Assembly (NCBI GenBank): GCA_028023455.1
Contig: JAQFVV010006313.1
Span: 1,680,992-1,744,991, forward strand
From: Epiperipatus broadwayi
Lineage: Eukaryota > Onychophora > Udeonychophora > Euonychophora > Peripatidae
Direction: 5' to 3'
DNA length: 64,000 nucleotides
Positions 24,874 through 44,420 of this stretch are shown here, piece by piece (the first letter of the stretch is position 1; the number at the start of each line of letters is the position of its first letter). The translations under genes were made by a program, and so were the position numbers. The notes beneath the pieces were generated by a model that did not search any database, was not told the origin of the DNA, and worked only from the letters and a program-made list of their open reading frames with translations.

Positions 24874-27800
24874 AGTTTATCCAAGATTTATTTTTTAAAT
24901 AGTAATAAGACAATTGTATATTGCATGAATTATTTTATATAATATTATATCAAAAGGAGTAAAATGTTATATCCTTTCTGAAGGTAACATTTTTTATTTT
25001 TTATTTTTAAAGTGATATATAAAAATACCAAATGAAGGTTTAAATGTATCAAGAAGGAAACCTATATAAAAAAGTGAACACATAGTTGAATAAAAGATGG
25101 ATCCATGGAAATACAAATAGTACTTAAAAGTTTATCGAATATTTTAAAAGTTAAATTAGATGGATTGATGCATCGGATACGCAGAGAATATTGGTAGAGA
25201 AGATTAAGAAGCTTCACGGGATTAATTAACATTATGATTTAATAATTATCATCCTAAATACTAAAACCAAGGATTATTTTCTATAAATTTTACTAAATGG
25301 ATTAATAATCATTTTATTTTAAACTTTAACGCAGAGGAGAACATTTTTAAAAACTCTAGAGAAAATAATAAACAATTTGGACTTATCAGGAACTATCGTC
25401 AAGAAAATATGTAATTATAGTTTTGATTCCTTTTATTTTGTTAACCTAGTTTAAATCTAAATTTTTATATAAGATTAGGAATAACATAAAAACATTAATT
25501 TATTAATATTAAAATTTTATAATATAACAATCTAATAATTTAGCTAAAAATATTATAATATAAAGTGTATGGGAGTGAATTTTTTTTTTTTATATCTGCA
25601 ATGCTCAAGAGGATAAAGAAAAGCCTACTGAACACGATGACTAGATAAAGGTTATTGGTAATAATAATAACTATTGATAATTTATAATGTATATTTTTTG
25701 TTTTCTTTAGATCATCCATAAATTGGAAGAATGAAGTGTAAAAGTTTTTTTACTTATATGTACCGCATTTTATACAACATTTTAAAAAAAAAAACATTAT
25801 GAGATAGGATTTATTTGAAGATATGCATACGACAATTTTTTTAAAAATTTTTTTTATTAGTAATATAATCCAACATAACAAATAATTATGTGATTCTTTT
25901 AAAATTTTCATGTTAGGATATTCAAATATTGTCTAAGTAGATTGTATATGATTAGACATATAGAATAATGAAGTAAGCAGACTTTTCTTATGAATCGTAA
26001 GATTGTTTAACTATTAATGAATTTTAATTTATTGTTTTTGTAAATGCAGATAGTTATTTTATCGATGTAAGATGTAGAAAAATCTTGAGAAATAATGTTG
26101 AGATAGTGGCTTGGAAGTACTTAGTGAACAGGAAACCAAGATGATGTTTAAGAAATAGAATGTTATAAGGAATGGAAATAATATTTAGTCTTTATGTGAA
26201 TATCAGCATAGTTAACAAAGCCCTATGACTGATACACATTTTATTTGGACAGTGTTTATATTTCTTTAAATATTTGATGTTCTAATAAAGCTGAAGAAAT
26301 AGCTTTAACATCGTCCCTGTACTAGAGGATATTAGGCAGGTAAATGCCACACCTCTTCGCACTGTGCCATGAATTTGAGATATGTTAAGAGTAATACTCT
26401 AGCTTTCTTCCTTAATCCTATGCATCTGTTTTCGCTATCTTTATTTCATGTAACTGCATCGTTTAGTAAGATATGTTTAAGAGAAATGATAAATAATTTA
26501 GAACTTATGTTATGCTATCGTTTTGTATAAGATTAGTTTATTTGCTTATAAGGAGCAGAATGTTATAACTTAAAATTGAAGATCCAAAGTATCCTAAGGA
26601 AAGAAAAGAATCATAGAATATATTTTGAATTTTATTTCGGAAATGAAATATAAGATTTTTTTAAAATAGGGTATCTAAACAAAGATATTTTCTTTAAAGT
26701 GATAATAATTTCAAATGCTTTAGTATTATTTTTTTAAGAGAAAATAAGTATTGCATATTTTTAAAATACAATAGTACAAAGTAAATTATGTAAACAATAT
26801 GCATAGTATATTTTTTGTTTATTGAGTAACAGAAATATATTAATTATTACACTTATATCATACTAAAGTAAGGCTTAAAAAAGAATATATTATGATTAGT
26901 AAACATTGCGTGATAAATACTAAAATCTAGTACTGAATTTTGGATAATATTTTGTGTAACATCTTGGACTTTGCAAGATGAAATTTTTTTTAATATTTTG
27001 AGAAGTCCATACTCATTATAAAATTTTGTTTTCTATGGAATGTTTTCTAAGTATGAATTTTTAAAATAGGATAGTTTAATAATATTAAGGATAAAATGCT
27101 GTTGCTAATAAAGTAGATAAGTATATTTGTAATAAGTTAACCATAATGAGAAACCAAATAGTAACATTTTTTTAAAATTTTGTCCCAAATCTAAATAAAA
27201 ATATAATTGAAATATAATTTTTTTTTATAACCCGGTAGATCAAACTGTAAAGTAAAAAAGTTAAGGATATCCACTCTAAATAGTGTAAATAAATTGTTTA
27301 TTTATTTGTTGTTAGTAATAAACTTTGTTAAATATTGTTATTTCAAAAATTTTGTGTCCGAGTTATTTTATTTCTCCACATCGCTGCATGAAATCACGAT
27401 ATATGCATAATAATCGAAACAAATATATAATTTTGCACAAAAAAATAAATAGAGAATTATTTAAGAATTTAAATATTTTATTGGTATTCATTATAATTAA
27501 ATAATCATAATCTTACATTATTTTATTGGTCATAAATCAGTTATCACAATATTATATTAAATTATATGCTATCAGTTGCCACACATATTTTGTTTGTCAG
27601 ATTATTAAAATGCTACCACGAATTTATTATATCATTACATGAAGATATAAGATCATATTATATTATTTCATTATTTTATTATGGTAATAAAATTATAGTA
27701 AAAAGAAAAGATATACAGAATTAGTTAAACAATGAAGAATATTATTACTTTTATTTATTATTATTAGTTTCAGTGTAGTAGATTATGACATAAAATCCCT

Positions 27801-29010
27801 TCTCATATTTTACTACTGTATTTTATTAACTTAGAATAAACTTTATGAACCTGAGATTATTTTATTGAGCTAGATTATTAAATAGAAGATTAAGATTTAA
27901 TTATTAGTTTAATCTTAGTGAGTAGAAGTTATTAAAGTCGTAAGAATACTATGAGTTTGTTATTTGAAATAGTAATAAAGGGGGGGGGGTAGTGTTCTTA
28001 TGCCATTGAGGTAGTATCCTGTAGGATATTGGCTCAATGTAATCTATCTTGTCATATGTATTTTCACTTCAAGTCTCATGAAAATATTAAATATTTATTT
28101 AATTTATTTTTATAAACTGAACCTTATTCGTATTTTAAATATGAGCTAGTGAAACATGTTAATTTCAATGCTGAATATTTTAGTTATTAATTATTAACTG
28201 AGATAGAACCCGTTTTACTTTATATCATATATTATCTGGAAGTGAAGATGCACGAGAGCAAGGTCAGAATATATATAATGATATTCTTATTATATCTATT
28301 TATCTTTAAAAGTTTTTTTCAATATTTAAAGTAAGAAATTCCTTGGTTTGTTTATTAAAAATCTATCTGTTTATTACATTATTTTACAATAAATATCTTT
28401 AATGGCTAATATTTACTCAACTGGTTAAAGTATTCATGACAATCTTCTTTATAATCAAAAAGAAGTTTTTTTTAAAAATGGGACTACTATTTTTTATTAT
28501 ACATAATGTCCAATGCTAAGCAGAAGTTTTTGCTATTTATTACAATAACAGCTACTATTTAAACGATGATTAAAAAAAATCTGTTTGTTCTTTTATATAT
28601 ATATATGCTTATATGTATAAATATATATGCTTATATATTATACCGCATCACAAATGCTCGAAAGTATTACATTTAATTTTTTTATCTTTATATAAGCACA
28701 AATATGCACTTATATGTATATATACAAACACTCACATACATGCATTTAAAGCATGTTATTGAATATATATATGTAGATGACTAAATTCTACTAACAACCA
28801 TACACATAATTGTACTTCAACTTAGTCATACTAGTATTATTGTTTACTTCATTACCATCCCAAATAGAAAATAGAATATCCAATATTTTAGTAAATTAAT
28901 CTCACGTCAAAAAAAATTCAAAATGACACATATTACTTTAAATTGCGAGTAATGAAATTTTTACTTACACATATTTTGATAATAATAAAGTATTTTGAAT
29001 TGAAAATAAA
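24874..29010. other. Long AT-rich stretch, no gene recognised
   Basis: Includes short open frames at about 25,140-25,230 and 25,270-25,415 (+), the latter ending FGLIRNYRQENM, without a recognisable family. A G-run lies at about 27,980-27,989. A small GC-richer patch at 26,310-26,380 has no ORF. Confidence 0.4.
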
Positions 29011-29014
29011 AAGT

Positions 29015-29122
29015 GTATTATTTGTCAAGCGTTGGTGGTCGGGAGATCAGCGACCCCGGTTAAGCGGGTTCGCTTCCCGGCTGATGCTGAGACACATGAG
29101 GGGAAAAAAAAGGGTATTATTT
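29015..29122 (+). mobile_element. tRNA-derived short SINE, copy 1
   Basis: The body 29,024-29,113 begins GTCAAGCGTTGGTGGTCGGG and contains a pol III box A-like stretch (TGGTGGTCGGGAG) and a box B-like GGTTCGCTTCC. It ends in an A-rich tail (GGGGAAAAAAAAGG). It is flanked by a 9-bp target-site duplication GTATTATTT at 29,015-29,023 and 29,114-29,122. Compared with copy 2 it lacks about 20 bases in the anticodon-arm region. The local GC peak is striking against the AT background. The ORF across it is an artefact. Confidence 0.8.
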
Positions 29123-32116
29123 TTTTAAATAAAAACTTACTATATATATATATAATCTACACTTGCATATTGGTTTGTAAATAACAATTAGGATTAGTGT
29201 TTTTTGTTAACATACATTGTACAAATTATTTTATGAAAAATGTTGCAGTTAATATCAGATATTAAATAATTTAAAACGTCTTCCACCACATGAAAGTGCA
29301 TTTTCATCTTATTAAAAGAGAAAAGACAGGTTACAGATCGAAAGCGCAAACAATTCCCAAGAACCTTAATCTTATATGTTGAAATGAAGGATGATATATA
29401 TATATATTATTATTATAATAGTAATTTAAATATTAAAAAGAAAAAGATAATATTGGAGATGCTCGAATGTTATTAATTAAGCTAGTTGCAAACAACTGCC
29501 AACAGCGATCAGATATAAAGACAATAATTATAGGTTGATTTAAGAGCGAACTTAGTTTTTTTTTTTTTTTAATTTTATTTTAAACCAGTTAAAGTCTGAA
29601 TTTAAATATATATGTATTTTTAATTTGAATAACTATTCTTGTTAATGTCGCGTATAAATAGTATTACTGAACAATATTTAATTTTCAAAATGTTACATTT
29701 TTTTTACTATTTTGTCTGAATTATCTTTAACTTTTTTAGATACATATTAAATTTGATAATATGTCAAAAAAGTTTTTTCTATCTGTCAAATAAAATTCAA
29801 AATAAGATTACAAGTCTTTTTTTTTTTAAAAAAAAAAAAAAATCCATTAAAAAAATCTATAGTATTTTTCAAAATATTTTTTTTCCTCACTTGCTAATAT
29901 GACAACACATATTTAAGTAATTTATTAAGCAATTGGGAATTTCAATCTACATTGGAACTGATTTGTACAAAATCGATGTTTTTGACAATTTAGTCTTAAA
30001 GAATAACTATTAAAACAGTAATAATATTAATTAAATAATTATAAAAATAATGGAAATACTTTTAATTATGACTCTATATATTATGTTTTTTTTTTTACAA
30101 ATATTTAAATTAGGGTAATAAATATTATTAGAATTGCTAACACAGAAAAAAATTGTTTTATAATTATATTCATGAATATTAACAAGTAGAGTCATAAGTG
30201 CTTTCAAATAAAAAAGTGTATTTAGTGGATAAATATAAAATATATATATCCCTGCTATAACAGTTTTGTTAAGACTGAAAGCTGAATATCATTAAGGCAA
30301 GCATCATTATCTATTATCATGAACCCTTCCAACTAAATAATTAAATTTTAATAACTCATTTGCTTACAAAGCTGATTAGTTTTGTTCTAATATATGAATA
30401 GATAATACATTCAAATTGATATACAAATAGGGTGGAAAGTCAATTTATAATTATATATAAATCGATACATGATCGGAACCTCTATTTAAAGATACATGTA
30501 GCTAAGTAATTGATTCACATGGCCGAAACATAATAGCTTACTTTTTCTTGCAAATCTATATCCTCAATTTATTGTAATATATCATTAATAACGTATCATT
30601 CACTCTTTATTTGCTAAAAAAAACAACAACTTGTCTTTTATTTAATTCATGAGTTTTAAAATGTTCATTAAACACTTTCATGTATTATTAATATGCAATA
30701 AAAATTTTAATTCTTATAGTATATACATACTCATGATTTTAATATTCTATTACTTTATGAAATTTACTTTACAGAAGACTTAAAAAAGCATTTTGATAAA
30801 GTTATTACTTGTCGAACTATAAGTTTTTCTTCTTCTTTTTTTTTTTTTACTCTGTACATTTATCTATTCACACCGAAAAGAAATATGTATATATAAAAGT
30901 ACAATAAACAGAAAATTTAACTCACCACACTAAAGCAGATAGATATATCCTTCAAAATACTTAGTATGTAAAAAATAAATCTTTCTGAAATATCATCTTT
31001 TTGTATAAGGAGACAACAAAAGAATGACAAAATAATAAAAAAGAAAATCGTCAATGAGTCTGGTGACGTATTCGTGAATAAAATAAATTATAGAAAGTTC
31101 AGATTGCTAATATAAAACTGATAGACTACGCTTATCGATTATGTGTCATAAATAAATAAACAAAGTGTATCCCATCTTTAACTTTTAAAAACTTTTTCTA
31201 TAGTGTATAATTTGTTTTTAAAATTAATCATTTTAATTACAGTATATATATAAAACTCAGGCTTTATACATCCCTTTTGTAATTAATATACTTTTACATT
31301 CTAAGCGTGGGTGAAATGGAAAATGCATGTAACATTCTATTAAATGAATGAGTTATATATATATAAATAAGCAGAGAGAGAGAAAAGTGATTTTAAAATA
31401 CAAAAGTTAATTAATGTTTCTTTTTGATTGTTTGATTTAATAAAACACTTTTTTTTTGTTAAAATATTACTTTTATATATTTGTAATCAATAATACTTAA
31501 ATTCTAGAGAATAGTACTTCTACAAAATGTAAGGACGATTTAATGTTTTCAGGAGAATGCATTTTTATTGATTCTAACTTGACAAAGATAAGGTATATCG
31601 AAAGCTCAACCAAATGATTATAAAATTAGCACCGTGATAATAATTAATTATTGATATATAATTGAGAAATATAATTTTATATAGTAGCCGTATATTATTA
31701 TTACGTTAATAAACTGTTCATCAAAAGTTATTTCCATTTATATTTTGTTACAAGATTTAATATGTTTTTTTTTTTTTATTTATTTAAATGTTATTGTACA
31801 TATATCTGTAAAATTTGTAAGGATAAAATATTAAAATATTTTTTTTATCTTAATAAATTTAATCTACATAATATTTAGCAAACCGGTTAAAGAAGATTTT
31901 TATTACATTGTAGCTTTCTAAGACAGAATATTATTGTTGAGTCGTCTTTATATTAATATAAACACAGTACGAAAAAGAAAGCGGCATGTTTGTTATTGTC
32001 AATAGAGATAAATTATTTATATAAATTACCCATATGATTTACAAAATATATTCTAGCTAATTTTAACATTTAAAAAAGAAATTTGTTATGAAACATTTAT
32101 TATTACTTTTTTATTT
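29123..32116. other. Long AT-rich stretch, no gene recognised
   Basis: Homopolymer T runs at about 29,557-29,571 and 29,818-29,842. No ORF of note. Confidence 0.5.
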
Positions 32117-32240
32117 AGCGATTACTTTTTTTTATGTGTCATAGCATCGGCTGGGAACAGAACCCACTAACCCGAGACAACTGCTTGTAAAGCGGCTGGA
32201 CTGATCTCTCGACCACCAACGCTTGACAGCGATTACTTTT
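32117..32240 (-). mobile_element. tRNA-derived short SINE, copy 2
   Basis: The body, about 32,130-32,227, reads on the minus strand GTCAAGCGTTGGTGGTCGAG..., with box B-like GGTTCTGTTCC and the end GCTATGACACATAAAA. It is flanked by a perfect 13-bp target-site duplication AGCGATTACTTTT at 32,117-32,129 and 32,228-32,240. The fold resembles a tRNA with an anticodon loop TTTACAA and an extended variable region, so a class II tRNA ancestor is possible. It is about 98 bp, with almost no body beyond the tRNA-like head. Confidence 0.85.
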
Positions 32241-34660
32241 CTAATAAAGAAAACAATTGATTATAAATTTAGATAAGCTCGACCGTTTAATATTCAGCAG
32301 TGAAGTTTGTAAAGGTTTTTTTTATTCTAATATCAATTACTGTCATTCTTTTGCATTTTCATTAAATACTTATTTAAGTAGGATAAACTCAAAAAAAGAT
32401 AAATTGTAGTCATATACGACTGTATCAAAAAATTAAAAATATTCTATAAACTTAACTTTTTCTATACTATTAATTATTATAAGTGTTTTTTTCTCTTTTA
32501 TGTAACAGTTGCCTAATCTTTAAATAACACATCAATTTATTAATAAAATATATTTCTAATTTAATTTATCGATTATCTTCCTAACTTTGATTAGACTTTT
32601 AGCTCCCATACAATGTCAAAATTTATTTTTAAGTTATTTTTGTTAATGTGAGAGGCAAAGCGTGTCATCTCTTTTTATTTTGTGAACATATATATTTTTC
32701 TTGTGCATATATATATGAAAAATTTTACATCCATCATATTATTTTATAATATTTGCTTTATTGATAATATCGGAATCAGCATAAATTTCTCTTTCTCCGA
32801 AGTTTTGGTTCTATTGCAAAAAAGTAAATAAAATTAACTGATTTTACCTACAATTATATACACTATTGTTGGAAGAAAAATAACATAATCTCTATTGTAA
32901 ACTATTTGATATCTATGAGTTTAAGTAATAAATATATCAAGTCATTGTGTGTTAATATTGTAGCCTTTATGTTAGTCAAACTTTTAAAAACTTTTTATTA
33001 TTTTTGCACAAATGGATTTATTTATGCATTATAGTATCTAGATATTTTTTTAAGTAGTTAAGTGGAAGTATTATTATTCGTTTGTCAGTTCCTGGCTAAT
33101 TGGACTTGATTTATATTAATGTGAGAACAACTCAAAAGATGTTTAAAATGCAATATTTGACATATTTTTTCAAATTCAGGCTAATAATTTGGATATAATC
33201 TGTATATTTATATAAAAACATCTATTACCAAAGGATGATGCAATTTATAGACTAAAGACATGAAAAAAATATTTGCATGTCACTATAATACATACGTAAT
33301 AGCTTTATAAACTAGAATATAATTGTTGTCTTTTTCCTAATGATATAATCACAATTCCAAAAAGAAAACCATATGTTGAAATTATATTTATAAATTGCCA
33401 AGTTGATTTAGTAAATATATTCTAGTTTTTAACATCAAATAATAGCTCTATGATGTCATCTTTGATTAATGCTTCTTTATTAGCAATTATTTCTTTGTAT
33501 TTTTGTCTAGGATACAGGTTGGGATAATATTCACTTATTTTTGGAAAGTTTAACAGTTTACTTTTTAGCAATAAAAATTGCAAAGGTTTGTTTTTCTACT
33601 TAGTTTCTATTTTAGTTTTTTATCTTCAAAAACTACTTTCATTTTTTTAAATCTTGATTAAGTAATTAAAATATATTGTTGCTACAGCAGTATTTTTAGT
33701 GGTTGTACATACTTTTGGGGCTTCTACATTAAAATTTTGATATTACTTGTTTGTTTTTTTTATAATGACATCGTTCAGAAATTATTAGAAAACAAATATA
33801 AGAACAAAAAGATTATTCATTAATTTATTTTTTATTAAAGTAAATGTTAATATTTTAGGACAATACCGTTTTCAAAAAACTAACCAACCATACTAAAAAA
33901 CACTATGGAACATTCTTGATCTTAAACTCTTACATAATTTCAGTAAATACAATGTGACTATCTGTGCATTTTAAAGAACATATTCATATTTGATTGCCAT
34001 AACAATAAATTCAGAATTTATAACAGCAATACAAATTATGTGAGTGGTATTTCTGATATTTAATTTTAGGTTTTAAAAATATCAAAAGTATGTGTCCACT
34101 TAATAGCAATTTATTTAGATATAAGCACAATATGTATTATTTTACAAGAAGCTCTGCCTTTATTTTAAATAATTTTCTTTTAGCAAAGGCAATATTAATT
34201 GTTTATTTATTTAATGGAAGCAATAACTTCATAAGTCAAGCTATTATCGTAAATCTCAATCAAAAGTAATAATACAATATTTATAAAAACAGTTGTAAAA
34301 GCCATATCATGTTATAATTGTTTTTTTTTTTCAAAAGTCAATCTGACAATTTTATTTTTTTTATTTAATAAAACGACAAATTTATTTATGAGTCACTTAC
34401 ATAGAAAACAACGTCCTAAACATACATGTTATTTGAAAAATATATATATTCAGCAAAAGCTTGAATCATAAGATACAAATATAGCAGGTATGGGCTAAAA
34501 TATTATCTTCAGGGAAAATATATTTAAAACTTTGCTAACAATCTGTTTTTAATAGAGAATTAAATGTTCACAGTATTACAGAGTACAAACAAGTTTAACA
34601 TTTGTTATCCATGGTCACCACTTGCAGTTTCATTTATAGCTGACATTTGATAAAATAAAG
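32241..34660. other. Long AT-rich stretch, no gene recognised
   Basis: No supportable ORF, repeat family or splice-bounded exon was seen. Confidence 0.5.
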
Positions 34661-35126
<466 letters not shown>

Positions 35127-35962
35127 TCTAAAATACAAAAATAAATCTTTATATTGCTTTTGCAAATTAAAAATAAATCCTACAAATGCTATAAAATAAA
35201 ATATTTTTATATAACAACAAAATAATATATAAAAATAGGTGTAATATCATCATAACATATAAAAGCTCTTTTTGGCAATTTTTAATTTTTTGCTCTTTTC
35301 AATATGTCTTGAGTAACTACAAAAATAACTTATATTACATACATAGTGACAACTACAAGCTCTATATAAAATTAACACAAGACTATAATTTATGCTTTAA
35401 TATCTTTATAATAACACATATTATATAACCCTCCATTCATTTTTCATTATCCAATTTTTAGTTAAATTAATGACATTTTATAAATGTTCATACAATTATT
35501 TATGTTATAATTAATATAATTCGTTTTGTATGTCTTCCTTCTATTATTTTCTTTAATATAATTTAATGGACTTATATTCTTAACACAATCTATTTTATGT
35601 CCATATTTTAAATATTCAATACATAGTGCAGATCTGTCATCTCTTCTATTAATAGCATTATTATGTTCTTTAGCCCTTTCTTCTAATTATTTCACTGTAT
35701 GTCCATGAGAAACCATACTGCAAAGTCCACAAGTAATTTTATATACTATACCCTTTTTTATTTTATATAATCTTTTATTTTATAATTCCCTATTAATATA
35801 TCAAGATTTTTACTGTTTGACCATCCTATTTTAATATTTTATCTATATAATTTTTATTTTGAATAATGTATGATAAATTTTAGGAACATATGGAAGTTTT
35901 ATCCATTTTATATTTTCTGGTTCACTATTACTATCTAAATTATATTATTTATAACTAAAGAA
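35127..35962 (-). mobile_element. Penelope-like element fragment 2a (GIY-YIG domain)
   Basis: Minus-strand translation, with frameshifts, gives YKNGIVYKITCGLCSMV..GHTVK, LEERAKEHNNAINRRDDRSA and EYLKYGHKIDCVKNI. This is the layout of the C-terminal GIY-YIG endonuclease of Penelope-like elements: GIVYKI corresponds to GIY, the Cys pair follows, the YIGQT motif is degraded to SHGHT, then R..EH. The RT part is absent. A 3' non-coding part continues to the TATC tract. It is a different family from the 59-61 kb element and pairs with copy 2b in opposite orientation. Confidence 0.75.
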
Positions 35963-35999
35963 TATATTTCTAATGCTTTATATATATATATATATATAT

Positions 36000-36072
36000 A
36001 TACTTTTTATATATATATATCATCTTATATATATATATATATATATAAGATGATATAAAATATAAAAAGTGT
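36000..36072. repeat. Nested AT-rich palindrome
   Basis: CATCTTATATA...TATAAGATG (about 36,021-36,052) sits inside an outer pair ACTTTTTATA/TATAAAAAGT (about 36,002-36,070). A perfect cruciform-prone structure next to the 5' edge of Penelope fragment 2a. Confidence 0.9.
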
Positions 36073-37535
36073 ATAGTATTGAACTGGATCCGTTTAATAG
36101 AAGTTGTTTAATTGGGTTTAATCCTTATTTAACATATTTTTAATATTACATGAATGGACTGGCCCTTCAAGCAGAGAGGAGAATACCACTGATATCAGAG
36201 CCATCAATAATACCCATGGTCAGACCGAGCTATGTGAAGCATAACATGATCACATTTCCAGACCATGGCCCACTTCTACTGCCATCCAAATCATTTTATT
36301 TGTTTAGAGGCACCAGCTAAACATAATTTATAATTAGAATGCCTGGAGTGTAGGCCCATAATCTAGCACTTAAAATATCCCATGGCCAGCTCACACTCTG
36401 TCTCAGGATCTAGCATATTTACTTAACAAATAAAGTAACTTTATAATAATTTACTGGTGAGACAGTGACAAGGTTATTTAAAATATCTTTATCTAGGTTT
36501 TCCTTTGTGTGCATTTCCCAACCAGTTGGCTTTTTGCTTCTCTATCGATGGCTTAAGAGCTTGTTTCCATTCTGTCACTCAGAAATGGGAGAAAGAGAGA
36601 AAGAATAGTGGTAGCATCTATTTTGTGATTTTGGCATCAGTTTCTAGTATGTGTTCCAGATTGAATAGTTGACTTGCAGAGGTTTGGGGCATGAAACCCT
36701 GTTGGACACATCCATGGTTTATGCAGCCTCTCCATTATGTTGTCAATAACAGTAATGATTGTCTTTGCTGCATTTACAGTTTTGAATATCTAGATCTCTG
36801 GTTTTTTGGATTTTAAATGAAACACTGGTTCTGCATTCTTTAAAAAGAACCCAAACTCTAGACTGATAGCAATGTGAATGAATTACAGATTGCAGCCCCA
36901 ACTGTATTAATCACAAACCAGACTATATCACAAATCATACTACATCACAAAACAGACTGAAGAACAATAAAGAGAGTGACTTTATATCCTTTTTTCTTTC
37001 CTATTGTTTTAATTTCTTATTGTTATTTTGAATTTAGATCTTAACTTGAAATGTCTTTTAATTAATTTTCCATTTTTTCAATTAATTGATTTTTTTTACA
37101 TTTGCCTTGATCTTAATCTATTCAGAATTATCTAAATAATCTTAATAATATAGTTTATAGTATTTTTCATTATTTTAACTATTGATTTTGATTTTATTAT
37201 TAATAAGAAATTTTATAAACTAATTAATTAATTACATTTTAAAAAGTTTTTTTTTTTTTACAAACAAAATTTTATTCTAAATTTTACATATTTATTTAGT
37301 TTTTACTTTATAAAAGCTCTTTCCTTTAAAAAGAGAGAGAATTTTTTTAAACTTTACTTTAATTCTATTAAACATTTCGCCACCATCCTGCTCTTTAATT
37401 TGCAGCACTTTATAATACTAAAATGACACAGTATTTTTTATTTTTTAAATTTTTGTCTGAAAAAAAATCTTTAAACCACTTATAATTTATTTTTTTCCTA
37501 AAAAATTATAAACATGTAACTCTGTTGAATAAAAA
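36073..37535. other. Spacer between inverted Penelope fragments, GC-richer in part
   Basis: 36,150-36,960 is clearly less AT-rich than its surroundings (for example CCATGGTCAGACCGAGC and CCATGGCCCACTTC), which suggests a different inserted repeat, but I recognise no coding motif or known element. From about 36,980 to 37,535 it is AT-rich and featureless. Confidence 0.4.
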
Positions 37536-38112
37536 TAATTGTGGGGTTTGCAGTATGGTTTATTATAGACATGTGGTGAAACAATTAGAAAAAGGGGTTA
37601 AAAATACAATAATGTCATTAATAGGAGAGATAACAGATCTGCATTATATGTTCATTACTTAAAATACGGACATAGAATAGATTGTGTTAAGAATATAAAT
37701 CTATTAAATTATATTAAAGAAATTAATAGAAGGAAGATATGTGAAATTAATTATATTAATTATAACAGAAATAATTGTATGACCATTTATACAGCATCAA
37801 TTAATTTAACTAATAATTGGATAATGAAAAATGAATGGAAGGTTATATAATATGTATTATTATAAAGATATTAAAGCATAAATTATAGTGTTGTGTATTT
37901 TATATAGAGCCAGTAGATGTTACTATGTATGCAATACAAGTTATTTTTTTGTAATTAACCATGATATATAGAAAAGGGCAAAAATTTAATAATTGCTGAA
38001 AAGAGCCTTTATACATTATTATTATTACATGATTATAATTACAACTATTGTTATATATTATTTTGTTGTTATATAAAGATATTTTATTCTATAGTATATC
38101 TAGGATTTATAA
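37536..38112 (+). mobile_element. Penelope-like element fragment 2b, inverted relative to 2a
   Basis: Starts at TGTGGGGTTTGCAGTATGG, the CGVCSMV block of the GIY-YIG domain, and follows fragment 2a collinearly through KYGHRIDCVKNI-like and NNWIMKNEW-like segments and the 3' non-coding part (TAAAGCATAAATTATAGT; TTATTTTGTTGTTATATAAA). It diverges near GGATTTATAAATG. The YIGQT motif is degraded (YYRHV) and frameshifts are present, so it is dead. Together with 2a it forms a head-to-head pair whose 3' ends point outward. Confidence 0.75.

Positions 38113-44420
<6,308 letters not shown>

Noticed and set aside
29024-29113. Functional tRNA gene
   Set aside because: Box A and B are recognisable but the anticodon arm is missing and target-site duplications flank it, so it is a SINE.
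28943-29128. ORF with an arginine-rich middle (KRWWSGDQRPRLSGF)
   Set aside because: The ordinary-looking part is the tRNA-derived SINE read as protein.
36180-36240. CCACTGATATCAGAGCC as another hammerhead core
   Set aside because: No GAAAC strand, stem II or NUH site follows in a compatible position.
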